Source: Paraburkholderia ginsengiterrae | Lineage (GTDB): Bacteria > Pseudomonadota > Gammaproteobacteria > Burkholderiales > Burkholderiaceae | Assembly: GCF_001645125.1 (NCBI RefSeq) | Contig: NZ_LXKA01000098.1 | Location: forward strand, 62,001 to 126,000 | Reading direction: 5' to 3' | Length of the DNA stretch: 64,000 nucleotides | Shown here: in pieces, positions 20,920 through 28,971 of the stretch | How the letters are laid out: each line of letters opens with the position of its first letter | Numbering within the stretch: position 1 is the stretch's first letter | Made by a program: the position numbers and the translations under genes | The notes under the pieces: model-generated | The model's input: only the letters and a program-made list of their open reading frames with translations | Told to the model about the DNA's origin: nothing | Database searches by the model: none

Positions 20920-20946
20920 TTAGCACTCTCGTGCAGTGAGTGCTAA
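20920..20946. promoter_or_regulatory. CIRCE operator (HrcA binding site)
   Basis: TTAGCACTC (20920-20928), nine bases, then GAGTGCTAA (20938-20946): an exact match to the CIRCE consensus. It starts at the -10 box of the groESL promoter and extends downstream, so HrcA should repress initiation until heat shock. hrcA itself is not in the window. Confidence 0.97.
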
Positions 20947-20974
20947 TTATATGGACGGGTGGTGACAAATTCAA
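20946..20974 (-). promoter_or_regulatory. sigma-70 promoter of groESL
   Basis: On the minus strand a -35 TTGAAT (20969-20974) and a perfect -10 TATAAT (20946-20951) are 17 bp apart. The -10 abuts the CIRCE dyad. Confidence 0.88.
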
Positions 20975-21297
20975 GAAGCGTCGGAGAGGGGGTCTCGGAG
21001 GGGTATCGAGATTCGCTTAACTTTGAATTTTGCTCGCTTGAGCCTGAACTCCAAGGCTGCGCAGAAACGCGACCGACATGAATTATTCACAACGAAAACA
21101 ACAACTTGCGATCGCGTCACCACTTGCCTCGGAGCGCTCCTGAAGCCGGCCGCTACAACCTCACCGACCGTTGTCTGGGTGCGCATTACTGCGGTTTTCG
21201 CCTTCCCAGGGAATTCCCTATCGTCTTGTCGCCACAATAAATCAGACGAATGTAGCCAGACAACGAGGTCGAAGCTTTCAATACGTAAGGCGCGCGA
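20975..21297. other. non-coding gap between groESL promoter and araC-type gene
   Basis: This is 323 bp with no convincing gene or ribosome binding site on either strand. I see no terminator-like hairpin or repeat that I could support. Confidence 0.5.
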
Positions 21298-22287
21298 CTA
21301 CCGTTGTTCAACATGCAGATACCGGTAGTCGTTGTGCCGCATCTCCTGAGGCGTCATTTCATAGGCGCGCCGGAATGCACGGGTAAAGTCGGATGCACTC
21401 TTGAAGCCGACTGAATAGCCGACGTCCTTGATCGGCACGCCCGGAAATCGAACGAGCTCGTCAGCGGCGGCGCGCAAGCGAAGATGGCGGATATACGCAC
21501 CCAGTCCGCCCTCATGCTCGAACAGCCGATAAATCGTGCTGCGCGGAAGCCCCAGCGATTCGATGACGCTCTCGGGTGAAAGTTCGCATGTTTGCAGGTT
21601 GGTGCGGACGTACTGTCGCGCATGTTCGAACATGAGCGCGCGGTTGACCGCTCGCTTGCTGCCGCTCAACCCGGCCTCTTTCCCGAATGCGGCCACGATC
21701 AGATCAACGAGGCCGGAGAGCTTGCGATGCCCCTCCTCGAACGGCATGTACCGGAAGCTCTCGACTAGCGTCTTGGCACGCTCGACGATCAGCCGGGTGG
21801 CAGGCTCGCGCGGATCGAGCACGCGCCCGTGTATCGCCTCCGGGTCCGAGAACACGTGTCGCAACCGGTTGGCGGGCACAACGAGCGTGATGTACCGGCA
21901 CGCCTGCCGCCGCACGCGTACGGGTTGTCCGAGGTCCGTGGCAAGTATGCTGCCTCCACCCACCTGGTAATCACTGCTCCTCGCGAGCGTGGTCGCCATG
22001 TGCGCTTCGCCGTCCAGGAAGATGGTGAAACCGATGCCGCGCGCGTTATCGCGTGAAATGCGCGTGGCGGTGCGTTCGATCATGACATGATCGGTATAGG
22101 TGTCGCTGATACGAAATTCGCCGATATCGTAACGGTCGTTGATGCAGGCAAAGGGCTGTCGAACCTGTCCTCGTGACGGCACAATCTCGATAACCTGGCC
22201 AAGCTGCTCCCAATAACCCAGCAACTGCTGTTGCGGTGGCAGCCCGGACACATCGAATCGGTTATATACGATGCCATTCGCGAGCAT
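21298..22287 (-). CDS. AraC-family transcriptional regulator
   Basis: The 329-residue protein ends in a typical AraC HTH pair (about the last 100 residues): SPESVIESLGLPRSTIYRLFEHEGGLGAYIRH and IKDVGYSVGFKSASDFTRAFRRAYEMTPQEMR. The N-terminal ~200 residues resemble the AraC-binding-like domain of NphR/FeaR-type regulators (IGFTIFLDGEAHM). Inducer and targets are unknown. An in-frame ATG at 22338 is an alternative start; I prefer 22287 (MLANGIVYNRF). It is divergent from the LexA-box operon, with which it shares a ~366-bp AT-rich upstream region. Confidence 0.88.
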   Translation of the reverse strand: MLANGIVYNRFDVSGLPPQQQLLGYWEQLGQVIEIVPSRGQVRQPFACINDRYDIGEFRISDTYTDHVMIERTATRISRDNARGIGFTIFLDGEAHMATTLARSSDYQVGGGSILATDLGQPVRVRRQACRYITLVVPANRLRHVFSDPEAIHGRVLDPREPATRLIVERAKTLVESFRYMPFEEGHRKLSGLVDLIVAAFGKEAGLSGSKRAVNRALMFEHARQYVRTNLQTCELSPESVIESLGLPRSTIYRLFEHEGGLGAYIRHLRLRAAADELVRFPGVPIKDVGYSVGFKSASDFTRAFRRAYEMTPQEMRHNDYRYLHVEQR

Positions 22288-22588
22288 ATTGCGATCCCGT
22301 AGCAAAGAAGAACGATGACGCGCCCCGCCACCGCGCATCCAGTTAGCGCTTCAAATTGCGCAAGCTTAACTTAATATCGCCAATTCTCGACTGCACCGAT
22401 TCCGCGCGAATTGGTCGTGTATAACCCGTTCAAATTCCCCATTCATTCTGCATTCCGAAATTTATTGATCATTTTTCCACCGGTGCATGCGCGAGGTCAA
22501 CTGCAGCTCATCCGCGCGAACCGTAAGAAAAACGTCAGATACCGCCCGTTATCCGAAAGGTGCAATTCGAACCATAGAAACACCACAA
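22288..22588. other. AT-rich divergent intergenic region
   Basis: The stretch between the araC-type gene and the LexA-box promoter has no supported gene. It is clearly more AT-rich than its surroundings and contains AT-rich blocks around 22430-22475, as expected for a divergent promoter region. Confidence 0.5.
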
Positions 22589-22620
22589 TTGACTTGCGTC
22601 CCGGCCAAATACTGTATAAA
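22589..22620 (+). promoter_or_regulatory. candidate promoter of the LexA-box operon
   Basis: A -35 TTGACT (22589-22594) is followed by -10-like TGTATA (22613-22618, 18-bp spacer) or TATAAA (22615-22620, 20 bp). The -10 lies inside the first LexA box, the usual geometry for SOS repression. Confidence 0.6.
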
Positions 22621-22627
22621 TTTACAG
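22612..22627. promoter_or_regulatory. LexA (SOS) box 1
   Basis: CTGTATAAATTTACAG fits the LexA consensus CTGT-N8-ACAG exactly, with an AT-rich core. It overlaps the predicted -10 region. Confidence 0.85.
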
Positions 22628-22629
22628 TA

Positions 22630-22645
22630 CTGTTTTTTTATACAG
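22630..22645. promoter_or_regulatory. LexA (SOS) box 2
   Basis: CTGTTTTTTTATACAG is a second exact CTGT-N8-ACAG match, two bases after the first box and eight bases before the ATG of the next gene. The two boxes are 18 bp apart centre to centre. Confidence 0.8.
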
Positions 22646-22653
22646 GATCGGCC

Positions 22654-22935
22654 ATGAATCAACTCATCCGTATCTTGAACGACGGTGACCGCGAAACGCT
22701 TGCATGGTTGCGCAAGCATGTCGGAGACCTGCGCGTGACTGCCGCTGCGCGGCATCTGGGGAGCAACGGCAAGCCATACGTGTCGGCGGTGTGCCGCTAT
22801 CTCGGCGTACGTCCGCCCGCGCCTCGTCAGCAAAGCCGGCCGGTTGAAGACTGCACGGTCGGTGATAACTATCTTGCCCAGATCCGCCAATTGCTGGCAC
22901 AGAGAAACGAAGCGTCGTTGAAGCACCCGCGTTGA
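22654..22935 (+). CDS. unrecognised 93-residue protein under tandem LexA boxes
   Basis: I do not recognise this family. The protein starts MNQLIRILNDGDRETLAWL. The central segment VTAAARHLGSNGKPYVSAVC, ending in RYLGV, has the spacing of a helix-turn-helix, so DNA binding is plausible. The C-terminal third is polar. AGGATCGG precedes the ATG. Its promoter has two perfect LexA boxes, so it should be induced by DNA damage. It is followed after 37 bp by a second unknown gene with a strong ribosome binding site, and the two very likely form an operon. Longer in-frame starts (e.g. 22411) would translate through the promoter and are rejected. Confidence 0.72.
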   Translation: MNQLIRILNDGDRETLAWLRKHVGDLRVTAAARHLGSNGKPYVSAVCRYLGVRPPAPRQQSRPVEDCTVGDNYLAQIRQLLAQRNEASLKHPR

Positions 22936-22972
22936 CGCCGCGAGTTGCCGCGAGTCCCCAGGAGATAACAAT

Positions 22973-23362
22973 ATGATTAACGATTCCGCTCTTGATATGG
23001 ATGTCCACGACACCCATCCTGTCGCTCCCGAACGCGCACTTCGCAGCGCGTCGCTCGACCTCCAGCAGATCATCGCTACGGTCGCAGGCCGTTACCTCAA
23101 CAATGGTCGCCGGCAATACTCAAATGGCGCGCAATCACCGACCTGGCGCACGCTGCAGACAATCGACGAACAGGTCTTTGAGAATCGCGGATTCCGGGCG
23201 CGACACGATGACACAGTGCGCTCGACGTTCGTCCGGTTTGGGGACAGCCGTTTGTCCGGGATAGATCTCGACGAACCCGTCGACTGGCGACGTGACGACG
23301 ACGACTTGCCGGCCGTGTATCTGCTCGTGCGCGCATTGGTACAGGCCGACGCCACCGCGTAG
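22973..23362 (+). CDS. unrecognised 129-residue acidic protein, second gene of SOS operon
   Basis: No known family comes to mind. The protein is soluble, acidic and rich in Asp (DWRRDDDDLPAVYLL near the C-terminus), with a likely helix LDLQQIIATVAGRYL near residue 35. AGGAGA lies seven bases before the ATG, which is strong support for translation. It lies 37 bp after the 93-residue gene and should share its LexA-controlled transcript. A helper or partner of the HTH-like protein is possible but unproven. Confidence 0.65.
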   Translation: MINDSALDMDVHDTHPVAPERALRSASLDLQQIIATVAGRYLNNGRRQYSNGAQSPTWRTLQTIDEQVFENRGFRARHDDTVRSTFVRFGDSRLSGIDLDEPVDWRRDDDDLPAVYLLVRALVQADATA

Positions 23363-23416
23363 AGGCACCGGCCACGGCGAGGCGCTGCATGGCTCACCCG
23401 GCGCTACTGCCGGCTA

Positions 23417-24652
23417 TCAGGTTTTCGCCTGCTGCATCATCCAGCGCCGGTATTCGCGCGTGCGCGCCACATCAGCCACCTGTTGCAGAATCAGCGCTCG
23501 CAATGGCGACACGCTCGGATTGGGCGTCTTGCCCTGACTCAGTCTGCGCAACTGAAACTTGACGGCAGCCATGTTGGCGAGGGAAGCCAAAGGCTTGTTC
23601 TTCCAGGTAATCGGCAAGAGCGCCGGCGCATTCTCCTTGCCGCCACGCCATTCACGCGGCAGATTCGGATCGATCGCCAGGGCCGTTCCGATACCCACCA
23701 TGTCGACCCCGCTCCTGATCACGTGTTCGGCAACAGGACGGCGGCGAATGCCGCCGGTCACCATCACGGGCATCCTCGCTACCGTCCGGATGTCGCGGGC
23801 GAACTCAACGAAGTAGGCTTCACGGGCAAGCGTGCGGCCGTCACGCGCGTCTCCCTGCATGGCGGGGGCCTCATAGCTCCCGCCCGACAACTCAACCAGA
23901 TCAACGGCCAATTCGTTGAGCAGCCTCACCACCTGACGGGCGTCATCCGCACTGAAGCCGCCGCGCTGGAAATCGGCGGAATTCAGCTTAACGGCCACGG
24001 CGAACTCGGGAGAAACCACCGCGCGAACGGCCTTGACGATCGCCAGCAACAGGCGTGCACGATTCTCGAGCGAGCCGCCCCATTCATCCGTCCGCTGATT
24101 CGTGAGAGGCGAAAGAAACTGGCTTAGCAGATAGCCGTGCGCTGCGTGGATTTCGACGCCGGTAAATCCGGCCAGCTCTCCCAACCGAGCGGTGCGGGCA
24201 AAGCGCTGAATAACATCCTCGATGATTTCCCGCGTCATCGCATGAGGCGTGTTGAAATGCCTGGACATCTTGCCCAGAGCCAACGGTACCGCCGAGGGTG
24301 CCCAGGTCCGCTGCCCGAGATTAGCCCGCATCTGGCGACCGGGATGATTGATCTGCAACCAGAATTGCGCCCCCTTGGATCGACCGATCCGCGCCCAACG
24401 CCTGAACTCGTCGAGGTGCCTGTCGTCTTCGAGCACCACGCCCCCTGGGCCCGTCATCGCGCGGCTGTCCACCATCACGTTACCGGTAATCAGCAGCCCC
24501 GCGCCGCCATCCGCCCACGCCTGATAGAGACGCATCAGTTGCTCGGACGGTGCATGGTCCGCATCGGCCATGTTCTCTTCCATGGCGGCCTTGGCGATGC
24601 GGTTGGGAATCGTTGACCCGTTGGGTAGTGCCAACTCGTCGAACACGTTCAT
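23417..24652 (-). CDS. Old Yellow Enzyme-family NADH:flavin oxidoreductase
   Basis: The 411-residue FMN-dependent TIM-barrel enzyme has OYE landmarks: NRIAKAAMEENMAD near the N-terminus, QINHPGRQ, VEIHAAHGYLLSQFLSP with the substrate-binding His residues, NQRTDEWGGSLENRARL, and VMVTGGIRRR near the phosphate site. Such enzymes reduce activated C=C bonds of enones and other electrophiles. It has a MerR-type promoter (24680-24710) with its -10 box 28 bp from the ATG, and GAGGTGAA as ribosome binding site. It probably belongs to the local MerR regulon. Confidence 0.9.
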   Translation of the reverse strand: MNVFDELALPNGSTIPNRIAKAAMEENMADADHAPSEQLMRLYQAWADGGAGLLITGNVMVDSRAMTGPGGVVLEDDRHLDEFRRWARIGRSKGAQFWLQINHPGRQMRANLGQRTWAPSAVPLALGKMSRHFNTPHAMTREIIEDVIQRFARTARLGELAGFTGVEIHAAHGYLLSQFLSPLTNQRTDEWGGSLENRARLLLAIVKAVRAVVSPEFAVAVKLNSADFQRGGFSADDARQVVRLLNELAVDLVELSGGSYEAPAMQGDARDGRTLAREAYFVEFARDIRTVARMPVMVTGGIRRRPVAEHVIRSGVDMVGIGTALAIDPNLPREWRGGKENAPALLPITWKNKPLASLANMAAVKFQLRRLSQGKTPNPSVSPLRALILQQVADVARTREYRRWMMQQAKT

Positions 24653-24679
24653 GGGTTCACCTCGTTTGATCGTGGTTCG

Positions 24680-24710
24680 ACTTTAAGGTTGAAGTCAACT
24701 TTAATGTCAA
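24680..24710 (-). promoter_or_regulatory. MerR-type promoter/operator A (OYE gene)
   Basis: The minus strand has TTGACA (24705-24710), a 19-bp spacer and TAAAGT (24680-24685). The spacer region holds the near-perfect dyad TTAAGGTTGA-AG-TCAACTTTAA (24683-24704, one mismatch). An over-long 19-bp spacer with a central dyad is the hallmark of MerR-activated promoters. Confidence 0.8.
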
Positions 24711-24847
24711 TACCCTTTGTGAGGTGAAATGCTCGCTGTACAAACGGCAATTCGCTCAACGCTCGAGCGTTTCGCAGTGTGACTTGATGAACCCCTATAC
24801 GAAGGCAGGCGAGCGCCGGAAGGCAAACCTTCCGACGCCCGTGACTA

Positions 24848-25678
24848 TCAGCTTCGCACGAACGCTAGCAAATCTGCGTTGATCGTTTCGGCATTGGAGG
24901 TGGGCATGCCGTGCGGGAAGCCCGCGTATGTCTTCAGCGTGCTGTTCCTGGCCAGCTTCGCCGACAGGAGACCGGAGTCTGCATAAGGAACGATCTGATC
25001 GTCGTCGCCATGCATCACCAGTACGGGAATCGTGGTGCTTTTAAGGTCTTCGGTGAAGTCCGTCTGCGAGAAGGCGACGATGCCGTCATAGTGGGCCTTG
25101 GCGCTACCCATCATGCCCTGCCGCCACCAGTTCCAGATCACGCCTTGCGACGGTGTCGCACCTGGGCGGTTATAGCCGTAGAAAGGGCCGGCCGGAACGT
25201 CGTAATAGAACTGCGCGCGATTCGCCGCGAGCTGCGCCTGGAGGTCGTCGAAGACCTGCTTGGGGAGACCGCCTGGATTGCTCTCCGTCTTGACCATGAG
25301 CGGCGGGACCGCACTGATGAGCACCGCCTTGGAAACGCGGTCCTCCCCATGTCGCGCGACATAGTGGATCACCTCGCCGCCGCCCGTGGAGTGGCCCACA
25401 TGAATGGCCTTCTGCACGCCAAGGTGGTTCACGACTGCTGCCACATCATCGGCATAGTGGTCCATGTCATGCCCATCCCAGACCTGACTGGAGCGCCCGT
25501 GGCCGCGACGGTCATGCGCGACGACCCGATAGCCTTGCGCCAGAAAAAACAGCATCTGGGCATCCCAGTCGTCGGCGCTTAGCGGCCAGCCGTGATGAAA
25601 GAAAATCACCTGCGCATCCCGTGGCCCCCAGTCTTTGTAGAAGATGTCAACGCCATCCTTCGTCGTCACATATGCCAT
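24848..25678 (-). CDS. alpha/beta hydrolase, non-haem chloroperoxidase/esterase type
   Basis: The 276-residue hydrolase has the nucleophile elbow GHSTGGG (S97), the acid residue in MHGDDDQIVP and the terminal His in GFPHGMPTS. The oxyanion segment HHGWPLSADDW is typical of the cofactor-free haloperoxidase/esterase group. The true substrate is unknown. AGGAGA lies upstream of the ATG. It lies between the OYE gene and promoter B, from which it could be transcribed with a ~230-base leader. Confidence 0.9.
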   Translation of the reverse strand: MAYVTTKDGVDIFYKDWGPRDAQVIFFHHGWPLSADDWDAQMLFFLAQGYRVVAHDRRGHGRSSQVWDGHDMDHYADDVAAVVNHLGVQKAIHVGHSTGGGEVIHYVARHGEDRVSKAVLISAVPPLMVKTESNPGGLPKQVFDDLQAQLAANRAQFYYDVPAGPFYGYNRPGATPSQGVIWNWWRQGMMGSAKAHYDGIVAFSQTDFTEDLKSTTIPVLVMHGDDDQIVPYADSGLLSAKLARNSTLKTYAGFPHGMPTSNAETINADLLAFVRS

Positions 25679-25912
25679 GTTTGATTCTCCTGAGTAATGC
25701 GTGAGCTTTCAATCAGTGATGTGAATCGTGACAGTTACCGCCCGGCAGTCGAGCCCAGCTCCTTTTCAAAAGGGGTAAATAACCTGAGGTGAATATGGCC
25801 GGGAAGGCGCTCCTACATGCGGCGCGTTAGCGGCGCACTTCGGAATACGCGACCCGCGAAGCGGTGTTCCCCGCCGAACCGGTTCGCCTGATTTCTCGCC
25901 GAACCGACAAAC

Positions 25913-25943
25913 ACTGTAGGATTAAAGTTAAGGTTAGTGTCAA
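25913..25943 (-). promoter_or_regulatory. MerR-type promoter/operator B (toward hydrolase)
   Basis: The minus strand has TTGACA (25938-25943), a 19-bp spacer and TACAGT (25913-25918). The spacer agrees with that of site A at 12 of 19 positions, but the dyad is weaker. It is the least certain of the four sites. Confidence 0.55.
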
Positions 25944-26080
25944 TGCTTTTTTCAGATGCCGTATGAAAATCGGCGAACGGACGAAGCTCCGCGACCCTTG
26001 CCTCGCCACGAGCTAAACCAGAATAAACGCGCACGAGCGGCCGCATTAGAAGCGAACCTCCACTATCCATATCTGGACGC

Positions 26081-26111
26081 TTGACCTTCAAGTTGAGTTC
26101 AACCTTAAAGT
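26081..26111 (+). promoter_or_regulatory. MerR-type promoter/operator C (decarboxylase-reductase-merR operon)
   Basis: TTGACC (26081-26086), a 19-bp spacer and TAAAGT (26106-26111). The dyad TTCAAGTTGA-GT-TCAACCTTAA (26087-26108) agrees with site A at 17 of 19 spacer positions on the opposite strand. It drives the operon that ends with the MerR gene, so autoregulation is likely. Confidence 0.78.
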
Positions 26112-26185
26112 GCTGATAGCCGGCTGTTGACCGGCATGCCTCAGGCACCGCGTGGCGGGATATTCATCGAGAAAGGTCAACGAAC

Positions 26186-27091
26186 ATGGATAGGCGGTTT
26201 ACACAGGTCGATTTCGGACCGCACAAAGTCGACGTACCCGCAGGCGGGTACTATGACCGTTTCCGGATGAACCCAAACCTCGATGAAGTGGCTCGGGATC
26301 CCGCCGCGGGGAACATCGACTACTTTCGCAGGATACCGAAGCATCTGGTCGAATCGCGAGTAGGCCCGACGTGGGCGCCCAACTTCTACTACCGCACCAG
26401 CAATATCCAGCTGCTCTTTCTGGCTCCGCTCGCCAGGCTGCGCGCGATGCTGCCGGCACCGCTCGAACCTTTGCGGGCATTCCCGGGTTATGGGCTGGTG
26501 GCGCTGACCTTCTTTTCGTACGCCGTTTGCGATAACGATCCCTACGACGAAGTCTCCGTTGCAGTGGTGATCCGCCGCCCCGGCGCGCGAGGTTCCCACA
26601 CGCTGGAACTGCTCGATTCCATGCGCCGCCGCAGTTTCCACGCACATGTGCTTGCGTTGCCCGTCACCACGGAAATTGCACGGGTACGCGGGGTGTACGG
26701 CTACCAGTTGCCCAAGTGGTGCACGGAGATCGGCATGAGCATCGGTGCCGATGTAAGGGCCCATATAGCCGGCCCCAGTGGCACGCCGGACCTGACCCTG
26801 AGTGCGCCGCTTCCGGCCCTGCGCAATGTCGCGCCCCAATCCCATATGGGGACGTCCACCATGATCAATCTGGTCGACGGACAATGGCATCAGGCCACGG
26901 TTCAAACCAACACGCTCTCGTTCGCTCAGCGCCTGTTCCCGCGAGACGTGAAGCTGTTGCGCAGTGGCGGCCCGCTGAGCCAATTGCTCGACGGGTTGGG
27001 TGCCTCGACCATCGTTCGTCTGGACGTGGTCAAGGACGCGCAGGTGGTTCTGAATCTGCCAACGCCGTTAAAGGCTTTCGACTGTGCTTGA
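26186..27091 (+). CDS. acetoacetate decarboxylase-family protein
   Basis: The 301-residue protein resembles the acetoacetate decarboxylase fold. YDEVSVAVVI is followed by the block GVYGYQLPKWCTEIG, whose Lys (K177) is at the position of the Schiff-base Lys of true decarboxylases. It is longer than classical enzymes, with an extra N-terminal ~60 residues. Many relatives are not decarboxylases and act on other keto compounds, so the reaction is open. It is the first gene after promoter C and is followed by a reductase-like gene. Confidence 0.72.
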   Translation: MDRRFTQVDFGPHKVDVPAGGYYDRFRMNPNLDEVARDPAAGNIDYFRRIPKHLVESRVGPTWAPNFYYRTSNIQLLFLAPLARLRAMLPAPLEPLRAFPGYGLVALTFFSYAVCDNDPYDEVSVAVVIRRPGARGSHTLELLDSMRRRSFHAHVLALPVTTEIARVRGVYGYQLPKWCTEIGMSIGADVRAHIAGPSGTPDLTLSAPLPALRNVAPQSHMGTSTMINLVDGQWHQATVQTNTLSFAQRLFPRDVKLLRSGGPLSQLLDGLGASTIVRLDVVKDAQVVLNLPTPLKAFDCA

Positions 27092-27153
27092 ACGCAAACC
27101 AGAACGCGTGATTTCCAGCCGCCCAAAACAATAAACCCGTGAGGAAAACGTTC

Positions 27154-28401
27154 ATGACCGCTCCGGACTATGACGTTGTCGTGTTTGGCGCCACCAGCTT
27201 TGTCGGCCAGATCCTGACGCGATACCTGGCCGAACACTTCGCCAGTCAGACCGAAACCTTGCGCTGGGCCATTGCGGGCCGATCCATGACGAAGCTCGAA
27301 GAGCTCAAGCGCTCGCTGGGCGCGGCGGGGCAATCCCTGCCCATCATCGTCGCCGACTCTGCCAGCGAAACCCAGTTGCGAGCCCTGTGCGCACAGACCC
27401 GCGTGGTGGTGTCCACCGTCGGCCCTTACGCCCTCTATGGCGAACCGCTGATCAAGGTGTGCGCGGAAACAGGCACGGACTACTGCGACCTCACTGGCGA
27501 AACACAGTGGATCAGGAAGATGGTCGGGAAATACGAGTCCACCGCACAGCAATCGGGCGCACGCATCGTTCATTGCTGTGGCTTCGACTCGATACCTTCG
27601 GACATGGGCGTCTGGTTCCTGCAGCAACAGGCGAGGCGGCTATGGAATGCCCCGGCCACCCGCGTCAAGATGCGTATCAAAACGCTCAAGGGCGGCGCAT
27701 CGGGCGGCACGGTCGCCAGCGTCATCAACGTGGTCCAGGAAGCCGCGGCCGATCCGTCCTTGCGCAAGCAACTGCTTGATCCCTATGCCCTCTGCTCCCA
27801 AGGTCACGACTTCAAGGCGCGCCAGCATTTTGTCAAATCGGCGGAATTCGATACCGACTTCGAAGCATGGATCGCCCCCTTCGTCATGGCGGCTATCAAC
27901 GAGCGCGTGGTTCACCGCTCCAATGCTCTGTCGGGCAAGGCCTATGGCAGTCAGTTCACCTATGACGAAGCCATATTGACAGGAACAGGCGTCAAAGGCC
28001 GCCTGCGAGCGCTCGCGATCGTAGCCGGTCTCGGTGCATTCATGGCGGGTATCGTCATGAGCCCCATACGCCGCCTGATGGAACGCTTCCTGTTGCCCAA
28101 ACCCGGTGAAGGTCCCAGCCCTGAGGCACAGTTAGCCGGTTGCTACGATCTGCGTTTCTTCGGTCGAACCGACGACGGGCACACCTTGCGTGTGAAAGTC
28201 ACCGGGGATCGCGATCCGGGGTACGGCTCGACTAGCAGGATGCTGGGCCAGGCGGCGATCAGTCTCGCAATGGATCACGTCGAGGACGGTATCAAGACTG
28301 GGCGTGCCGGCGGCTTCTGGACACCTGCCACGATGTTCGACGAACGCTTCATCGAGCGTCTGACGCGCTATGCGGGTTTGCGTTTCGAGCTGTTAAGTTG
28401 A
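27154..28401 (+). CDS. saccharopine dehydrogenase-like / trans-acting enoyl reductase-family protein
   Basis: The 415-residue protein starts with a Rossmann motif, YDVVVFGATSFVGQILTRYL, and has CGFDSIPSDMG, the signature of the membrane-associated trans-acting enoyl reductase group in the saccharopine-dehydrogenase-like family. A hydrophobic stretch, ALAIVAGLGAFMAGIVMSP, lies around residue 290. The start at 27154 has GAGGA upstream. Relatives act in lipid or polyketide reduction, but the substrate here is unknown. It lies ~60 bp after the decarboxylase-like gene and 36 bp before the MerR gene, so the three are probably one operon. Confidence 0.78.
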   Translation: MTAPDYDVVVFGATSFVGQILTRYLAEHFASQTETLRWAIAGRSMTKLEELKRSLGAAGQSLPIIVADSASETQLRALCAQTRVVVSTVGPYALYGEPLIKVCAETGTDYCDLTGETQWIRKMVGKYESTAQQSGARIVHCCGFDSIPSDMGVWFLQQQARRLWNAPATRVKMRIKTLKGGASGGTVASVINVVQEAAADPSLRKQLLDPYALCSQGHDFKARQHFVKSAEFDTDFEAWIAPFVMAAINERVVHRSNALSGKAYGSQFTYDEAILTGTGVKGRLRALAIVAGLGAFMAGIVMSPIRRLMERFLLPKPGEGPSPEAQLAGCYDLRFFGRTDDGHTLRVKVTGDRDPGYGSTSRMLGQAAISLAMDHVEDGIKTGRAGGFWTPATMFDERFIERLTRYAGLRFELLS

Positions 28402-28437
28402 TGGTCAGATCAATTCAGGCCAAGGAGTATCCGAACC

Positions 28438-28923
28438 ATGAAAATCGGCGAACTGGCGGAGCGCACGGGCCTTGCCCCTTCGCGCATCCGTTTCTACGAA
28501 GACATCGGCCTGCTGAAGGTCGAGCGTGAGTCGAACGGCTACCGGACCTATCCGAGTCAAACCGTGCTGTTGCTCAACCTGATTACGGGTGCGCAGCAGG
28601 CCGGTTTCAGTCTCGACGAGATTCGCACGCTGCTGCCGCCCGATCTTGCGCAGTGGCAGCATGGCTCGCTGGTCGACACGCTGCGCAGCAAGGTGCAGGA
28701 CATCGAGGCGCTGGAGATGCGGCTTGCGCAAAGCAAGGCGCATCTCGTCGCGCTTCTGGCGGAGATCGAGGCGAAACCCGCGGAAATTGACTGCGCCACC
28801 AATGCGAAGAGAGTGCTATCGCGGTTACGGTCAGGGGAACTGGAAAGCCCGGTTCTCGCTACCAGCGACGTCACAACACTTCGCAAGGCAACCCGGCGCC
28901 GACCGGCCAGGTCCGGCAAATAG
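28438..28923 (+). CDS. MerR-family transcriptional regulator, single-Cys type
   Basis: The 161-residue activator has the MerR N-terminal winged helix MKIGELAERTGLAPSRIRFYEDIGLL (residues 1-26), followed by a helical dimerisation coil (about 75-115). It has one Cys, C119 in EIDCATNAKRVL, just after the coil. This resembles the thiol-sensing NmlR/AdhR and SoxR-like regulators more than metal sensors, which need more Cys. It is the last gene of the promoter C operon and is convergent with the DJ-1 gene. I infer that it controls sites A to D. Confidence 0.88.
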   Translation: MKIGELAERTGLAPSRIRFYEDIGLLKVERESNGYRTYPSQTVLLLNLITGAQQAGFSLDEIRTLLPPDLAQWQHGSLVDTLRSKVQDIEALEMRLAQSKAHLVALLAEIEAKPAEIDCATNAKRVLSRLRSGELESPVLATSDVTTLRKATRRRPARSGK

Positions 28924-28971
28924 TCGATTCGGAGCCTGCGCAACACTGCCGCGTTGGCCCCCTGCCGTCGA

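Larger units (their letters stand above)
25679..26185. other. divergent regulatory region with two MerR-type promoters
   Basis: This 507-bp gap separates the minus-strand hydrolase from the plus-strand decarboxylase-like gene. It holds promoter/operator B (minus) and C (plus), listed separately. A 111-codon minus-strand frame (25813-26148) covers both sites and is not believed to be a gene. Confidence 0.65.

Noticed and set aside
25813-26148. 111-codon minus-strand frame between the hydrolase and the decarboxylase-like gene
   Set aside because: It runs through two promoter/operator sites, lacks a ribosome binding site and has no family-like sequence.
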